This document shows, piece by piece, positions 48,912 to 57,865 of a stretch of DNA of 64,000 nucleotides. The translations under genes were made by a program, and so were the position numbers. This stretch comes from Fontibacillus panacisegetis (lineage in GTDB: Bacteria; Bacillota; Bacilli; Paenibacillales; Paenibacillaceae): positions 62,001 through 126,000 of the forward strand of contig NZ_FNBG01000012.1 in the NCBI RefSeq assembly GCF_900102215.1, given 5' to 3'. The notes below the pieces were generated by a model, which saw nothing but the letters and a program-made list of their open reading frames with translations, searched no databases and was not told the origin of the DNA. Every line of letters starts with the position of its first letter. Positions within the stretch are counted from its first letter, which is position 1.

Positions 48912-51900
48912 ATGATACCTTGGAGCATGAAATTTAGCGGCATTCGTGACTATCCAAGCACTCCGCTGGATTTATCGGGGCGCAATGCACATATCTTGAT
49001 TACTGGTCCTAATGGAGCGGGGAAGTCTACGATTACGTATTGTATGGGGGCAGTGCTATATTCTTCTAAAGTGGATTTGGAAGGCTTAAGATCACGAAAT
49101 TTAGGACCAGATGAAACGTGGAAGGCGAATATTCGCTTTTTATTTAAAAATGATGGTAATCAACGTATTGATGCACCAGACTATATCGAATTCTCTCTTC
49201 GCATTCAGCAGGATCCGGGTCAGCCGATCAAGAAAGAATTTCATATCTCTTCGGGAGATGTGATTGATGATTGGGAGGAATCGATTCGCTATACTTCGGG
49301 TGATCGACAGTATAATTTCACAGCTTATAAGAAGGATCTTCAATATAAGTATAAGGTAGATCCTGACTTGTTCTATTTGATCTGGTATCAACAGGAAGTG
49401 AATCAATTTGCTGTTATGCATCCTGAAGAGCGATTTCGCATATTTGCAGAAATGCACGGTATTGATCAAGTACAGCAAAATTGGGAAGAGGGTATAGAGA
49501 AGCTCAAGGAAGCTCAGGAATCGTTGCGCTTAGCGGAGAATAATGTGTTGCATAAAAAGCAAGTGCTGAACATAAAGAAGACGGAGCTAGATCGTTACGA
49601 AGATAATAAGCGCCGATTGTTGGAGGGTGGAAAACTATACACTAAGTCGTTGCTTCAAATGGAGGCTTATCTGCAACAGCAACAGAAGGAATTGACGGGT
49701 ATTATTGATCAATTGCAGCTTGAACTGGATCATCTTGTGGATCAAATCGATGAATTGCTTATGCGAGAAACTGACATGAATGATCGGTTAAGTGTCATAC
49801 AGCAGGAGATAGATGGACTAGATGCAGAGTACAATCGTCTTGAGGAACTTCACACATCGATAGCTGAAGAGATAAAAGAGACTCAAGCGGCAATCGATGA
49901 GTTGGAGCAGGAGCTGCAGGAGATCAGTAATGAGAAAGACCGCATTACACGCACTGAAACTGAGGTTGAACATCAAATAGCTGCTGCAATGGCAGATATG
50001 GATGAGATAGAGAAACAAAGTGAAGATCTGCAGCAACAGGTAGTCTACTGTGAGGAACAGCAGCGAGCTAACAACAAAGAGATTGCAGCGCTGGATTATG
50101 AAATTGAGCAGGAAACGAAGCAGGAGAAAGAACATAAAGAACGTTTGTACCGTTACGGGAGCAGCTATCAGGTACAGGAGGAATTGGATCAGCTCGAACA
50201 ATCACTTCATCTTGCGAAAGATCAACGATATCAGCATATGAAACGAATAGGTGAACTGAAAGAAGAGCTTGTTAGATTAGAAGAAGAGCGAGATTGGTCT
50301 AAGCGCCAAATGGAATCGATCGCTTATTTTCAGGCAAGAGGAATCCGAGTATATGCACTGCGCGAACTTGTGGAACTGGATGAAACGGCGAAACTTAAAT
50401 ATGAGGAAAAGTATAATGCGATCAAGTATAGTATGTTTTTCGATGATTATCGTGCTGTGCCTCCGAATGATCTGTATCATGTTCCGCTGCGCAAAATAAT
50501 TCCAGATCGCTCGGTGACAGAGCTTCCTGAACTCCATCTTCGTGTGAAGGCAGGCTTGAAAGAAGAGATAATGCCTCATGCGATGAAAGCTCTATGGTGG
50601 GTAGAGCAATTTTTTAAGGGCGAGTTAGTTCAGATTGAGAATGGCGTGCTGATGGATTCAATGGGACTTCGAGGCTCTCAGGAAAGTAATCGTTATATTC
50701 TTAGTGTATTTGCACTTGCAGCACATAAACAAGAGATAACAAAAATGGTTGCTGAGTTGACGCATCGATCTGAGCAACTGGAAGAACAGATTCGACTTCG
50801 CACCAAGCGCCTCCAAGAGCTCAACAGCATCATTCATCAGGTTCGAGAAGCGGAAGCATTCATGACACAAGAACATGAGCGAGTAGACAGAGTAAGAAAG
50901 CTGGAAGAAGAAAGAGCTCTACAAGATCAGCTATTAGAACAAGCGCGCAATTTTGGGGATCATAAAGCGAAGCTGATGAAGCGGCAGTTTGAGTTGGAGC
51001 ATCTGCGGAATGAGCTGAGCAAGGAAGCGGAGTTCTATGTTAAGCTGGGTCAGCAGAAGGCTAAATACGAGCTCCTTTTTGCTAAGAAGAATGAACATCT
51101 TGTACTTAAGGAGAAGCACGATCATTTGAACCAACTGATGGAGCAAGATGAAGAGAAGCTTGAGAATATGATGAAGCAGCGTAAGGCAATCCTGCGAGAA
51201 GTTGAAAAGATTCAGCATGGTAAGGAACGAGAGGAGTATAAGCTACAGCAGATGAAGAAGCAACGTGAATCCCGAAGGGAATCGCTTGACAGTGTTAAGG
51301 ATGACCTTGTGATGATGATGCAGGAAATCGAGACTTTGAAAAAATTGGTTCCATCTATATTTGAAGGGGCTGCTCAAAGTTTGAATTTAGGGCTTGACGA
51401 ATCCTTGACGCCTGCTGCGGGTCAGCAATTATCCATCTCGAAAATTCGGACAGACATTGAGAAGGGCAGGATTCAATTTGATACAGCTCGTCATGAGCAA
51501 CATATAGATCCGCAAGCACCAGAGAATTATCGAGTGATCGAAGAGGAATGGTACCGCCTTCAGGATGAACATAAGCGTATGTTGCTGCTCTTTGAAGAGA
51601 ATCAACAGCGTACGGAAGACCTGAAAGATCAGTTGGAGAGAACGACAAATATGAGGGTGATTCAAATTCAGAAGCTATTCTCTTCTTATATGAGTCAGTT
51701 TCAGTTTGAAGGTGATATCGACTGGGTTCAATATGAAGATATTCGCAATCGTACACGATTTGAACTGTATATTAAAGCACGTAAAGAAGGTCATCGCGGA
51801 GCGATGGAGGATGTCAGTGTGAAGGCTCGAGGAGGACGAGTCGGCAAAGGAGTTTCTGGAGGCGAAGAATCTTTAAGTTCCTTGCTGTTTGCACTCGCGC

Positions 51901-52145
51901 TTCTGCAGAATTTGCAGACAGCACCTGACTTTATCGTGTTAGATGAGTTTGATAGTGCTTTAGATGAGCAGCGAAAACTGAAGGTATTTGACCTCTATGC
52001 GAGTGAGTTGGAGCGTAAGCTAATCATACTGACACCGAAGTCCCATGAACAATCCTACTTGGATCGTTTCTCTAAAGCTTATGTTGTGCATCATGACCCT
52101 ACAGTTCCTAGAAGCAGAGTAATGGGCTTATTAAAAAAAGATTAA
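48912..52145 (+). CDS. jetC: JetC-like SMC/MukB-type ATPase of the Wadjet-type system (1077 aa)
   Basis: An SMC-type motor. Walker A GPNGAGKST is at residues 32-40, followed by a long coiled coil (~190-470). A hinge region (~472-590, starting YFQARGIRVYALRELV) and a returning coiled coil (~590-865) come next. The head has the signature GVSGGEESLSSLLFA (~979-993) and Walker B FIVLDEFDSALDE (~1007-1019). No CxxC zinc hook is present, which excludes Rad50/SbcC. With JetA and JetB it should form a loop-extruding complex that senses small circular DNA and presents it to JetD. The head motifs look intact, so the system is probably active. Confidence 0.88.
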   Translation: MIPWSMKFSGIRDYPSTPLDLSGRNAHILITGPNGAGKSTITYCMGAVLYSSKVDLEGLRSRNLGPDETWKANIRFLFKNDGNQRIDAPDYIEFSLRIQQDPGQPIKKEFHISSGDVIDDWEESIRYTSGDRQYNFTAYKKDLQYKYKVDPDLFYLIWYQQEVNQFAVMHPEERFRIFAEMHGIDQVQQNWEEGIEKLKEAQESLRLAENNVLHKKQVLNIKKTELDRYEDNKRRLLEGGKLYTKSLLQMEAYLQQQQKELTGIIDQLQLELDHLVDQIDELLMRETDMNDRLSVIQQEIDGLDAEYNRLEELHTSIAEEIKETQAAIDELEQELQEISNEKDRITRTETEVEHQIAAAMADMDEIEKQSEDLQQQVVYCEEQQRANNKEIAALDYEIEQETKQEKEHKERLYRYGSSYQVQEELDQLEQSLHLAKDQRYQHMKRIGELKEELVRLEEERDWSKRQMESIAYFQARGIRVYALRELVELDETAKLKYEEKYNAIKYSMFFDDYRAVPPNDLYHVPLRKIIPDRSVTELPELHLRVKAGLKEEIMPHAMKALWWVEQFFKGELVQIENGVLMDSMGLRGSQESNRYILSVFALAAHKQEITKMVAELTHRSEQLEEQIRLRTKRLQELNSIIHQVREAEAFMTQEHERVDRVRKLEEERALQDQLLEQARNFGDHKAKLMKRQFELEHLRNELSKEAEFYVKLGQQKAKYELLFAKKNEHLVLKEKHDHLNQLMEQDEEKLENMMKQRKAILREVEKIQHGKEREEYKLQQMKKQRESRRESLDSVKDDLVMMMQEIETLKKLVPSIFEGAAQSLNLGLDESLTPAAGQQLSISKIRTDIEKGRIQFDTARHEQHIDPQAPENYRVIEEEWYRLQDEHKRMLLLFEENQQRTEDLKDQLERTTNMRVIQIQKLFSSYMSQFQFEGDIDWVQYEDIRNRTRFELYIKARKEGHRGAMEDVSVKARGGRVGKGVSGGEESLSSLLFALALLQNLQTAPDFIVLDEFDSALDEQRKLKVFDLYASELERKLIILTPKSHEQSYLDRFSKAYVVHHDPTVPRSRVMGLLKKD

Positions 52146-52157
52146 ATCCATATTGTT

Positions 52158-52199
52158 TACCCATTCTGTTTCGATCCGAGTGTTGCAATGGGTATTTTA
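52158..52199 (+). terminator. Terminator of the Wadjet-like operon
   Basis: TACCCATT (52158-52165) pairs with AATGGGTA (52187-52194), followed by TTTTAATATT. The loop is long. Confidence 0.6.
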
Positions 52200-52349
52200 A
52201 TATTCACCGGTAACGTGACATAATTGAACCGATTTCCCTCGTACATGCACATCTAGGCCTCCGCCCACATATAATGTAGAACTGAACTTCACTGTGGGCT
52301 GGAGCGGGGCATTCCTCTTCGGTTAATTGACATGGGAGTGCCTGTTGGC

Positions 52350-52557
52350 ATGGAATTGTTTTCGACGATTGCACTGTTAATTAAGCAGCCTACGTTACTC
52401 GTATCATATGTAAAAAAACAATGCGTTTCCTCAGCCGTTAACGGAAGAGGAGGAGACGAAGCATCTTCAGCGAATGGTCGAAGGTGACCCGGTTAGCCGA
52501 AATATATCAATCGAGCATAACCTGAGTCTGGTGGTGCATATTGTCAAGAGGTTGTGA
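52350..52557 (+). pseudogene. N-terminal fragment of a sigma-K (SigK)-type sporulation sigma factor
   Basis: The frame starts MELFSTIALLIKQPTLLVSY, the typical SigK opening. It shifts after VKKQ (near 52424). It then continues in another frame as [20 protein letters not shown] and ends [20 protein letters not shown] with a TGA. Only about 70 of the ~235 residues remain and conserved region 2 is cut in its first helix. No matching 3' part was seen in the window, so this is more likely a pseudogene than half of a skin-like split gene. Confidence 0.8.
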
Positions 52558-52561
52558 ACAA

Positions 52562-52705
52562 ATGGAAGCAAAAATCAAAGTGTGGGATCAATGCGCACCT
52601 TTGGATGTATCAGGAGCAAAGTTTGCGTTCGCATTTATTCCAACTAGTCTCGGATTAGTGATCAAGGTTCAATGCGATATTTGTAAAAAAGGGAATTGTT
52701 GCTAA
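52562..52705 (+). CDS. Small Cys-containing protein (47 aa)
   Basis: An ATG with GAGG about 9 bases upstream opens a 47-codon frame: MEAKIKVWDQCAPLDVSG leads to a hydrophobic stretch (AKFAFAFIPTSLGLVIKV) and a Cys-rich end (QCDICKKGNCC). Five Cys residues, four of them in the last eleven residues, suggest metal binding or disulfides. No family recognised. A GC-rich hairpin follows its stop. Confidence 0.5.
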   Translation: MEAKIKVWDQCAPLDVSGAKFAFAFIPTSLGLVIKVQCDICKKGNCC

Positions 52706-52708
52706 GTG

Positions 52709-52752
52709 AGGAGGGCTAGAGAGTAAACCTGGGATAATAATTACACCCTCCT
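52709..52752 (+). terminator. Possible terminator after the small Cys protein
   Basis: AGGAGGG (52709-52715) pairs with CCCTCCT (52746-52752) across a long loop, followed by AAAATTATTTG. Weak. Confidence 0.35.
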
Positions 52753-52814
52753 AAAATTATTTGTTTGCGGCAAAATAGCGGCAATGTTATAATGTTATTG
52801 AAAGAGGTGATTCG

Positions 52815-53936
52815 ATGTTTACACCAAAATATTCAATAACGGATCATATTGCTGGGCGGTTGATGGATATTCAACGTGCAAGTGCGGTAGTGGATTTGCT
52901 TCCATTGCCCATATCTATACTTGATCTGCTTAAGAAAGAATCGATGGAAAAAACGGTTATTCTTTCAACGAAGATCGAGGGAAATACGCTCGATGAGGCG
53001 ACCAAGCGAAAGGTTTTATACCAAAACAGTAGTGACAATGAAGAACAAGAAGTGTATAACTTGATGAAAGCTTTGCAATATCTAGATGAAGCTGAAAAGA
53101 GACAACTGCCGGTTACAGAAGAATTCGTAAAGAAACTTCATGCGATTATCAAAATTACGCACGGCCGAAGAGCGCGTGTAAGTGAATATCGTGAAGAGCA
53201 GAACCAAGTAGGCAGCAGAAATGCTTCCGGCTTCTATCTTCCTCCCGAATGGCAGGACGTCCCAGTGTTAATGGAGGATTTAGTTGCCTGGATCAATTCC
53301 CCAGAAGCATATTCGGTTCCGGTTCCAATCAGAGCAGGGATTTTCATGTGGCAGTTTCTTACAATTCATCCCTATCTAGATGGAAATGGTCGAACAGCCC
53401 GGATGATCACAACCTATCTCCTTCGCAGAGGAGGGTATGGGCTGAAAGGATTATTTGTACTCGAAAATTTCTATGACCGTAACCTCGCAGAGTACTATCG
53501 ACAGCTCCAACTCGGCCTTCACCACAATTATTATTTTGGACGTCATGATGCCGAGTTGACACCGTGGTTGGAATTTTTTATAGATGGATTGGCAGAAGTC
53601 TTTCAAGAAGCGGCTAACATTGTTACGGAGAAATCTGTTCAAATGACGAGAATAGAACCGGATTTGATTCGAAAGCTTGATCCACAGCAAAGAATGGTGT
53701 TTGCTCAATTAACCTTTAAGCAAGACACACTGTCAACAAGTGAAATGAGAGAGCTTCTGCGTCTGTCGGATCGTTCGATCAGGGAAAAGGTAAGTCATTG
53801 GAGAGAAGAAGGATTCATCGAACCGCGAGATCAAGACGCTCAAAGAGTTCGTTCAATTAAGTTATCTTCTGAATATGAGAAGTTGGCACAAGAAATTCGA
53901 CATGAACCGGATAAGTTTGTACACTTTTTAAAATGA
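52815..53936 (+). CDS. Fic-family protein with C-terminal winged helix (373 aa)
   Basis: The Fic core has the catalytic motif HPYLDGNGRTAR (about residues 184-195). Near the N-terminus STKIEGNT carries the class II inhibitory motif (S/T)xxxE(G/N), which blocks ATP binding until released. The C-terminal ~80 residues form a winged-helix-like region (STSEMRELLRLSDRSIREKV). Such Fic proteins transfer AMP to a protein target or themselves, and this architecture is common for chromosomally encoded, self-inhibited versions. GAGGTG precedes the ATG and a TATAAT box lies about 25 bases upstream of that. It is monocistronic and appears intact, unlike the Fic gene at 19465. Confidence 0.93.
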   Translation: MFTPKYSITDHIAGRLMDIQRASAVVDLLPLPISILDLLKKESMEKTVILSTKIEGNTLDEATKRKVLYQNSSDNEEQEVYNLMKALQYLDEAEKRQLPVTEEFVKKLHAIIKITHGRRARVSEYREEQNQVGSRNASGFYLPPEWQDVPVLMEDLVAWINSPEAYSVPVPIRAGIFMWQFLTIHPYLDGNGRTARMITTYLLRRGGYGLKGLFVLENFYDRNLAEYYRQLQLGLHHNYYFGRHDAELTPWLEFFIDGLAEVFQEAANIVTEKSVQMTRIEPDLIRKLDPQQRMVFAQLTFKQDTLSTSEMRELLRLSDRSIREKVSHWREEGFIEPRDQDAQRVRSIKLSSEYEKLAQEIRHEPDKFVHFLK

Positions 53937-53940
53937 ATGA

Positions 53941-53981
53941 AGCACTGCGATCTCAATATTGAGAAATCGCAGTGCTTTTTC
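53941..53981 (+). terminator. Rho-independent terminator of the Fic gene
   Basis: AGCACTGCGAT and ATCGCAGTGCT arms around an AT-rich centre, followed by TTTTTC. Confidence 0.9.
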
Positions 53982-54039
53982 CTGCTATCAGTCCCTAATA
54001 ATGACTAATTATATTAGACAACGAGAGAAAAGATCCGTT

Positions 54040-54056
54040 ACACCTGTTACAGGTGT
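54040..54056. repeat. Perfect short palindrome, possible operator
   Basis: ACACCTG-TTA-CAGGTGT lies about 40 bases upstream of the RNA-ligase remnant. No T run follows. Confidence 0.4.
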
Positions 54057-54097
54057 CCAAACCTGCTCCCCAAGAAGCACGGTGAAGGGGTTGAGAA

Positions 54098-54357
54098 ATG
54101 CCCCACTCAAACGTTAAATTGATCTGCCATGGTCACGGGGATATACCGATGATGATAAAATTTTGCGAGACACCGATCATTTTGCCGGGCAGGAAGTTGT
54201 GATTACCGAAAAAATGGACGGTGAAAACACAACGATATACGCGGATTTCATTCATGCGAGATCGTTGGACAGCAAGGATCATCCATCCCGGCATTATGTC
54301 AAAACACTGCATGGTGGCATGAAGTACCTGATTCCGGAAGGACATCGGTGAGAATGT
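54098..54357 (+). pseudogene. RNA ligase-family remnant
   Basis: MPHSNVKL opens one frame (54098). After a shift near 54120 the frame reads LPWSRGYTDDDKILRDTDHF, then VVITEKMDGENTTIYADFIH with the nucleotidyl-accepting Lys of the KxDG motif, ARSLDSKDHPS and LIPEGHR. A further fragment GENVYAK follows out of frame. Only the N-terminal part of the nucleotidyltransferase domain survives. A short open stretch downstream (54358-54534) ends IRFPYDGSGLFEKLA and is unassigned. Confidence 0.7.
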
Positions 54358-54499
54358 GTACGCGAAGAGCTGGCAGAGATGCTGGCGCTACTGCAAGTTC
54401 ATATGCCGGATGTGGACCCGGCCAGGGTGTTGGTGTGTTTATACGGCAATTTATTCACGGATCGGCCCGAAGGGGAGCTAGCGGCGATCCGCTTCCCGT

Positions 54500-54688
54500 A
54501 TGACGGAAGCGGATTATTTGAAAAGCTTGCGTAAGCTTATCAGGCAAGGACCTGACATTCTGCTGCTGCATGAAAGCCCGGAGATCAGGGAGCAAGGCTT
54601 ACCGGGCAACCCGGTTATTTACAAGGAATTGCAGGGCACCGCTATACCATTAGTCCAGAATGCAGGAATACCTGCCAATTTCGATTAA
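54500..54688 (+). pseudogene. Metallophosphoesterase C-terminal fragment
   Basis: The 62-residue frame reads LRKLIRQGPDILLLHESPEI and GLPGNPVIYKELQGT, a pattern seen in calcineurin-like phosphoesterases encoded beside RNA ligases. The metal-binding N-terminus is absent. Confidence 0.5.
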
Positions 54689-55190
54689 TGATGTTATAGA
54701 AATCGCCAATCGGGAGGGAATCTATCCGGGTTATACGGTATACCTTCCGAAAATGAAAGAGGCAGTGTACACATTATCTGTCTTTTCACCCAAGGCACAG
54801 GATGAAGCCACTATTCATATCGATCAATACTCGGGCGCTGTTCTCGCAGATTACCGGTATGATCATTATGGCCTTATGGGAATAGTGATTGCTTGGGGAA
54901 TTACACTGCATAAGGGTACACAATTCGGCTGGGTGAATCAGGCAATCAGTTTACTGATTTGCCTTGGTATCATTCTTGTTGCGCTCAGCGGATTTTATCT
55001 TTGGCTGAAGCGCAGGCCGGGAAAGGGAATCGGTGCGCCAAGCGCCCCGAGCATCAAGAAGCTGAAGGGCTTCCTCATTTTAATGATTGCCTTGGGAATT
55101 GTATTTCCTTTAGTAGGGCTGTCTATTTTGGTGGTATGGCTCATCGACGGACTGATTATACAAAAAATTCCGCAATCAAAAGCTTTCTGA
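54660..55190 (+). pseudogene. C-terminal half of a PepSY-associated membrane protein (176 aa)
   Basis: A PepSY-like segment (ISINDVIEIANREGIYPGYT ... ATIHIDQYSGAVLADYRY) is followed by GITLHKGTQFGWVNQAI, a membrane helix, the basic WLKRRPGKG and a final helix. This is the second half of PepSY-TM proteins of ~450 residues. The N-terminal helices and first PepSY copy are missing, and no ribosome site precedes the first ATG, so it is probably a truncated relic, though its linkage to the FixH-like gene is the original order. Confidence 0.75.
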
Positions 55191-55225
55191 ATGCCTAATC
55201 TGAATAGTAAAGGGTGCGTTTGGCC

Positions 55226-55702
55226 ATGAAAAATAAAGATTCTTCACTGGTTGTGCTTCTTGTCATTTTTAGTGTGCTGCTTAGTGCCTGTTCGGTACGT
55301 TCGGATGCTGCTGAGCTGTACAAGCAGGAAAAGCCTCTTGAAGCTGCCATTGTCATTCCTGAATTGCTGTCCAAGGATGAGCCACAGACCATCAAGGTGG
55401 TTCTGACGCAAGGGGGACAACCGGCGAATCAAGCCAATTACATCCATATTGATCTGTGGAAGCAGGATGGGACGGTCAAATTGAGCATGGAGGAAGCGGC
55501 TGAGGTTGGGAACGGGGTGTATCATATAAATACAACCTTTGATAGTGATGGCTTATATTATATTAAGGTGTATGCAAGCAGCAACGGCTCCATTATTATG
55601 CCCCGCAAGCAATTTGTTGTAGGAGGGCTTTCTGAAAGTGAACTGGATGCGATTCGGAAAAACAAGCCGGAGGAAATTGAAGGTCATCATCACCATCATT
55701 GA
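55226..55702 (+). CDS. FixH/YtkA-like lipoprotein with C-terminal His tail (158 aa)
   Basis: A lipoprotein signal ends LLSACSV, so the protein is exported and lipid-anchored. The mature domain (~40-140) is an immunoglobulin-like YtkA/FixH fold (IHIDLWKQDGTVKLSMEEAA, NGVYHINTTFDSDGLYYIKV). The C-terminus ends in five consecutive His, a plausible metal-binding tail. It lies 35 bases after the PepSY remnant, a pairing often seen in copper- or haem-related operons. ATG 55226 follows AAAGGG; a GTG at 55214 is an alternative. Confidence 0.85.
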   Translation: MKNKDSSLVVLLVIFSVLLSACSVRSDAAELYKQEKPLEAAIVIPELLSKDEPQTIKVVLTQGGQPANQANYIHIDLWKQDGTVKLSMEEAAEVGNGVYHINTTFDSDGLYYIKVYASSNGSIIMPRKQFVVGGLSESELDAIRKNKPEEIEGHHHHH

Positions 55703-55728
55703 TACAGCGTTTCAACAGGGATAGTAGA

Positions 55729-55783
55729 AACAACAGAGTCCGAACCAAGATCATGAAGTAACCTTGGTTCGGACTCTGTTGTT
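55729..55783. terminator. Bidirectional terminator, 21-bp perfect stem
   Basis: Arms 55729-55749 and 55763-55783 are exact reverse complements with a 13-base loop and T-rich flanks on both strands. It separates the convergent FixH-like gene and oligopeptide operon. Confidence 0.92.
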
Positions 55784-55796
55784 TGAAAGCATCGAA

Positions 55797-56774
55797 TTAG
55801 TTAAAGGCATAGGCAAAGGAAGGAGCAGAGGTGTTTGACACGGTCAATATATTCTCATACTTTGCCTGATATAAAGGAATTTCCGAAGGTGTGCAATAGA
55901 CGTGATGTCCAGGCACAACTTCATGAAGTCTGCCTTCCTGGGTTTGAGGCTGCTGTCTGTAAACCAGTCGAGTCCGTTGCTTCTCGTAATCCGGATCCGG
56001 ATAGGGAATAGAGGAAAGAAGGCTCTCCGTATAAGGATGCAACGGGTAACGATACAGCTCCTTGGCCTGACCGAGCTCTACGATTTTTCCGTGATACATC
56101 ACGGCAATCCGGTCGCTAATATATTTGACCATAGATAAATCATGGGCAATAAATAGATAAGTCAGTTGATTCTCTCGCTGCAGTTTTTTGAGCAGATTGA
56201 CGATTTGAGCCTGAATGGATACATCCAGAGCGGAAATCGGCTCATCGCAAATAATGAGCTTCGGCTGTACGGCAAGCGCACGCGCAATTCCGATCCGCTG
56301 TCGCTGGCCTCCGGACAATTCATGTGGGTAGCGATCAGCATGCTCCGGATTCAGGCCGACTGTTTCCAGCAGCCCTGCGACCTGAAGCTCACGGTCTTTA
56401 GCGCTTTTTGCGAGTTTATGTACATCGATCCCTTCGGCAATAATTTCCCTGATCTTAATCCGGGGATTCAGAGAGCCGTAGGGGTCCTGATAAATCATTT
56501 GTACATCCCGGCGGAACTGCTGCCACCGCTTCTTCCCTCGCAAGGAAGCTAAATTTGTTCCTTCAAAATAAATTTGTCCATGCGTCGGTTTGTATAACTG
56601 GATAATCGTTCTCCCTGTGGTCGATTTGCCGCAACCAGACTCACCGACAAGACCAAAGGTTTCCCCGCGAAATACAGAAAAGCTAATATCATCTACCGCC
56701 CGAACCGCCTTGGACCCGGATTGAAATACCTGCTTCAGTCCTTCTACTCTTAATAGCTCGTTCACATGCTCCAT
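55797..56774 (-). CDS. Oligopeptide ABC transporter ATPase, OppF/DppF type (325 aa)
   Basis: The ATG at 56774 overlaps the stop of the OppD-type gene (TAATG), with GGAGGGG just upstream; the open frame extends 46 codons further but has no other start signal. Walker [10 protein letters not shown], signature [10 protein letters not shown], Walker [13 protein letters not shown], switch His in LFIAHDLS. The C-terminal Opp/Dpp ATPase extension ([20 protein letters not shown]) lacks the Cys cluster found in some members. It is the last gene of the operon and energises peptide import with OppD. Confidence 0.94.
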   Translation of the reverse strand: MEHVNELLRVEGLKQVFQSGSKAVRAVDDISFSVFRGETFGLVGESGCGKSTTGRTIIQLYKPTHGQIYFEGTNLASLRGKKRWQQFRRDVQMIYQDPYGSLNPRIKIREIIAEGIDVHKLAKSAKDRELQVAGLLETVGLNPEHADRYPHELSGGQRQRIGIARALAVQPKLIICDEPISALDVSIQAQIVNLLKKLQRENQLTYLFIAHDLSMVKYISDRIAVMYHGKIVELGQAKELYRYPLHPYTESLLSSIPYPDPDYEKQRTRLVYRQQPQTQEGRLHEVVPGHHVYCTPSEIPLYQAKYENILTVSNTSAPSFAYAFN

Positions 56775-57850
56775 TATCGAACCCCTCCGCTTAATATAGG
56801 CTGCTGAGCTGCATTTTTGCGGCGTTCCTGAAAATATTGATGGCGGGCGGCAATGGCAGGAGGCAGCGCGACTTTGGGGGATCGCGGATCGAGCAGCCAG
56901 GTTGCTGCCCAATGTGTCGGAGACACTTGGAACATAGGCGGCTCGACATGAATATCAGCCGTTAAAGCATACGGATTTCGGGCTGCGAACAAATCACCTG
57001 AAGGCGGGTCCAGCAAATTCGGTGGGCTGCCCGGAATCGCATACAGCTCTTCATCGTCAGTGTCCGTAGTTGGCATGGAGCGCAGCAGTCCCCAAGTGTA
57101 GGGATGCTGCGGATGATAGAAGATTTCATCTACCAGACCAATCTCCACAATTTTACCTCCATAAACGACAGCGACTCGATCGGCTACATTGGCTACCACT
57201 CCGAGATCATGCGTAATAAAAATAATCGAGGTGGATACCTTTCTTTGCAGATCCTTCAATAACTCGAGAATCTGCGCCTGAATCGTAACGTCCAGCGCCG
57301 TTGTCGGTTCATCCGCAATCAATATTTCCGGGTTGCAGGCAAGAGCGATTGCTGTAACGATACGCTGCCGCTGACCGCCCGAAAATTGGTGCGGGTAATC
57401 GTTCAAACGACGCCCGGCATCGGGGATGCCGACCAATTCCAGCAGTTCTACCGCTCTTTTTCGAGCGGCAGATTTACGCACTTTCTCATGCAGCAGAAGC
57501 GCCTCCGACACCTGATAGCCAATCGTCATGGTCGGATTTAGCGAAGTCATAGGATTCTGAAAAATCATAGATATTTTTTTCCCGCGGACATGCCGCATAT
57601 CTTTATTGCTTTTAGCTAGCAAATTATCGCCTTGAAACAAGATTTCACCGCTGTCAATTTGGGCATTCTTAGCTAACAGACCCATGATACTCCGACAAAT
57701 CACGGATTTTCCGGAGCCGGATTCGCCGACCAATGCCAGGGTTTCTCCTTTTTTTAAATCGAGGGATACGCCCCGAACTGCTTGTACCGTTCCGGCAAAG
57801 GTAGTGAATGAGATGTTGAGGTTGTTGATTTCTAATAGGTTGTCACTCAT
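56774..57850 (-). CDS. Oligopeptide ABC transporter ATPase, OppD/DppD type (358 aa)
   Basis: Walker A GESGSGKSV, signature [10 protein letters not shown], Walker B ILIADEPTTALD, switch His in IFITHDLG, and the Opp-type C-terminal segment YTWGLLRSMPTTDTD. The usual heterodimer partner of the OppF-type ATPase. A 15-base gap separates it from the OppC-type gene. Confidence 0.95.
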   Translation of the reverse strand: MSDNLLEINNLNISFTTFAGTVQAVRGVSLDLKKGETLALVGESGSGKSVICRSIMGLLAKNAQIDSGEILFQGDNLLAKSNKDMRHVRGKKISMIFQNPMTSLNPTMTIGYQVSEALLLHEKVRKSAARKRAVELLELVGIPDAGRRLNDYPHQFSGGQRQRIVTAIALACNPEILIADEPTTALDVTIQAQILELLKDLQRKVSTSIIFITHDLGVVANVADRVAVVYGGKIVEIGLVDEIFYHPQHPYTWGLLRSMPTTDTDDEELYAIPGSPPNLLDPPSGDLFAARNPYALTADIHVEPPMFQVSPTHWAATWLLDPRSPKVALPPAIAARHQYFQERRKNAAQQPILSGGVR

Positions 57851-57865
57851 GCCCCTTCACCCCTC

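Noticed and set aside
48912..52145. Rad50/SbcC-type repair ATPase
   Set aside because: No CxxC zinc hook at the coil apex, and the neighbours are kleisin-, KITE- and Toprim-type proteins rather than an SbcD nuclease.
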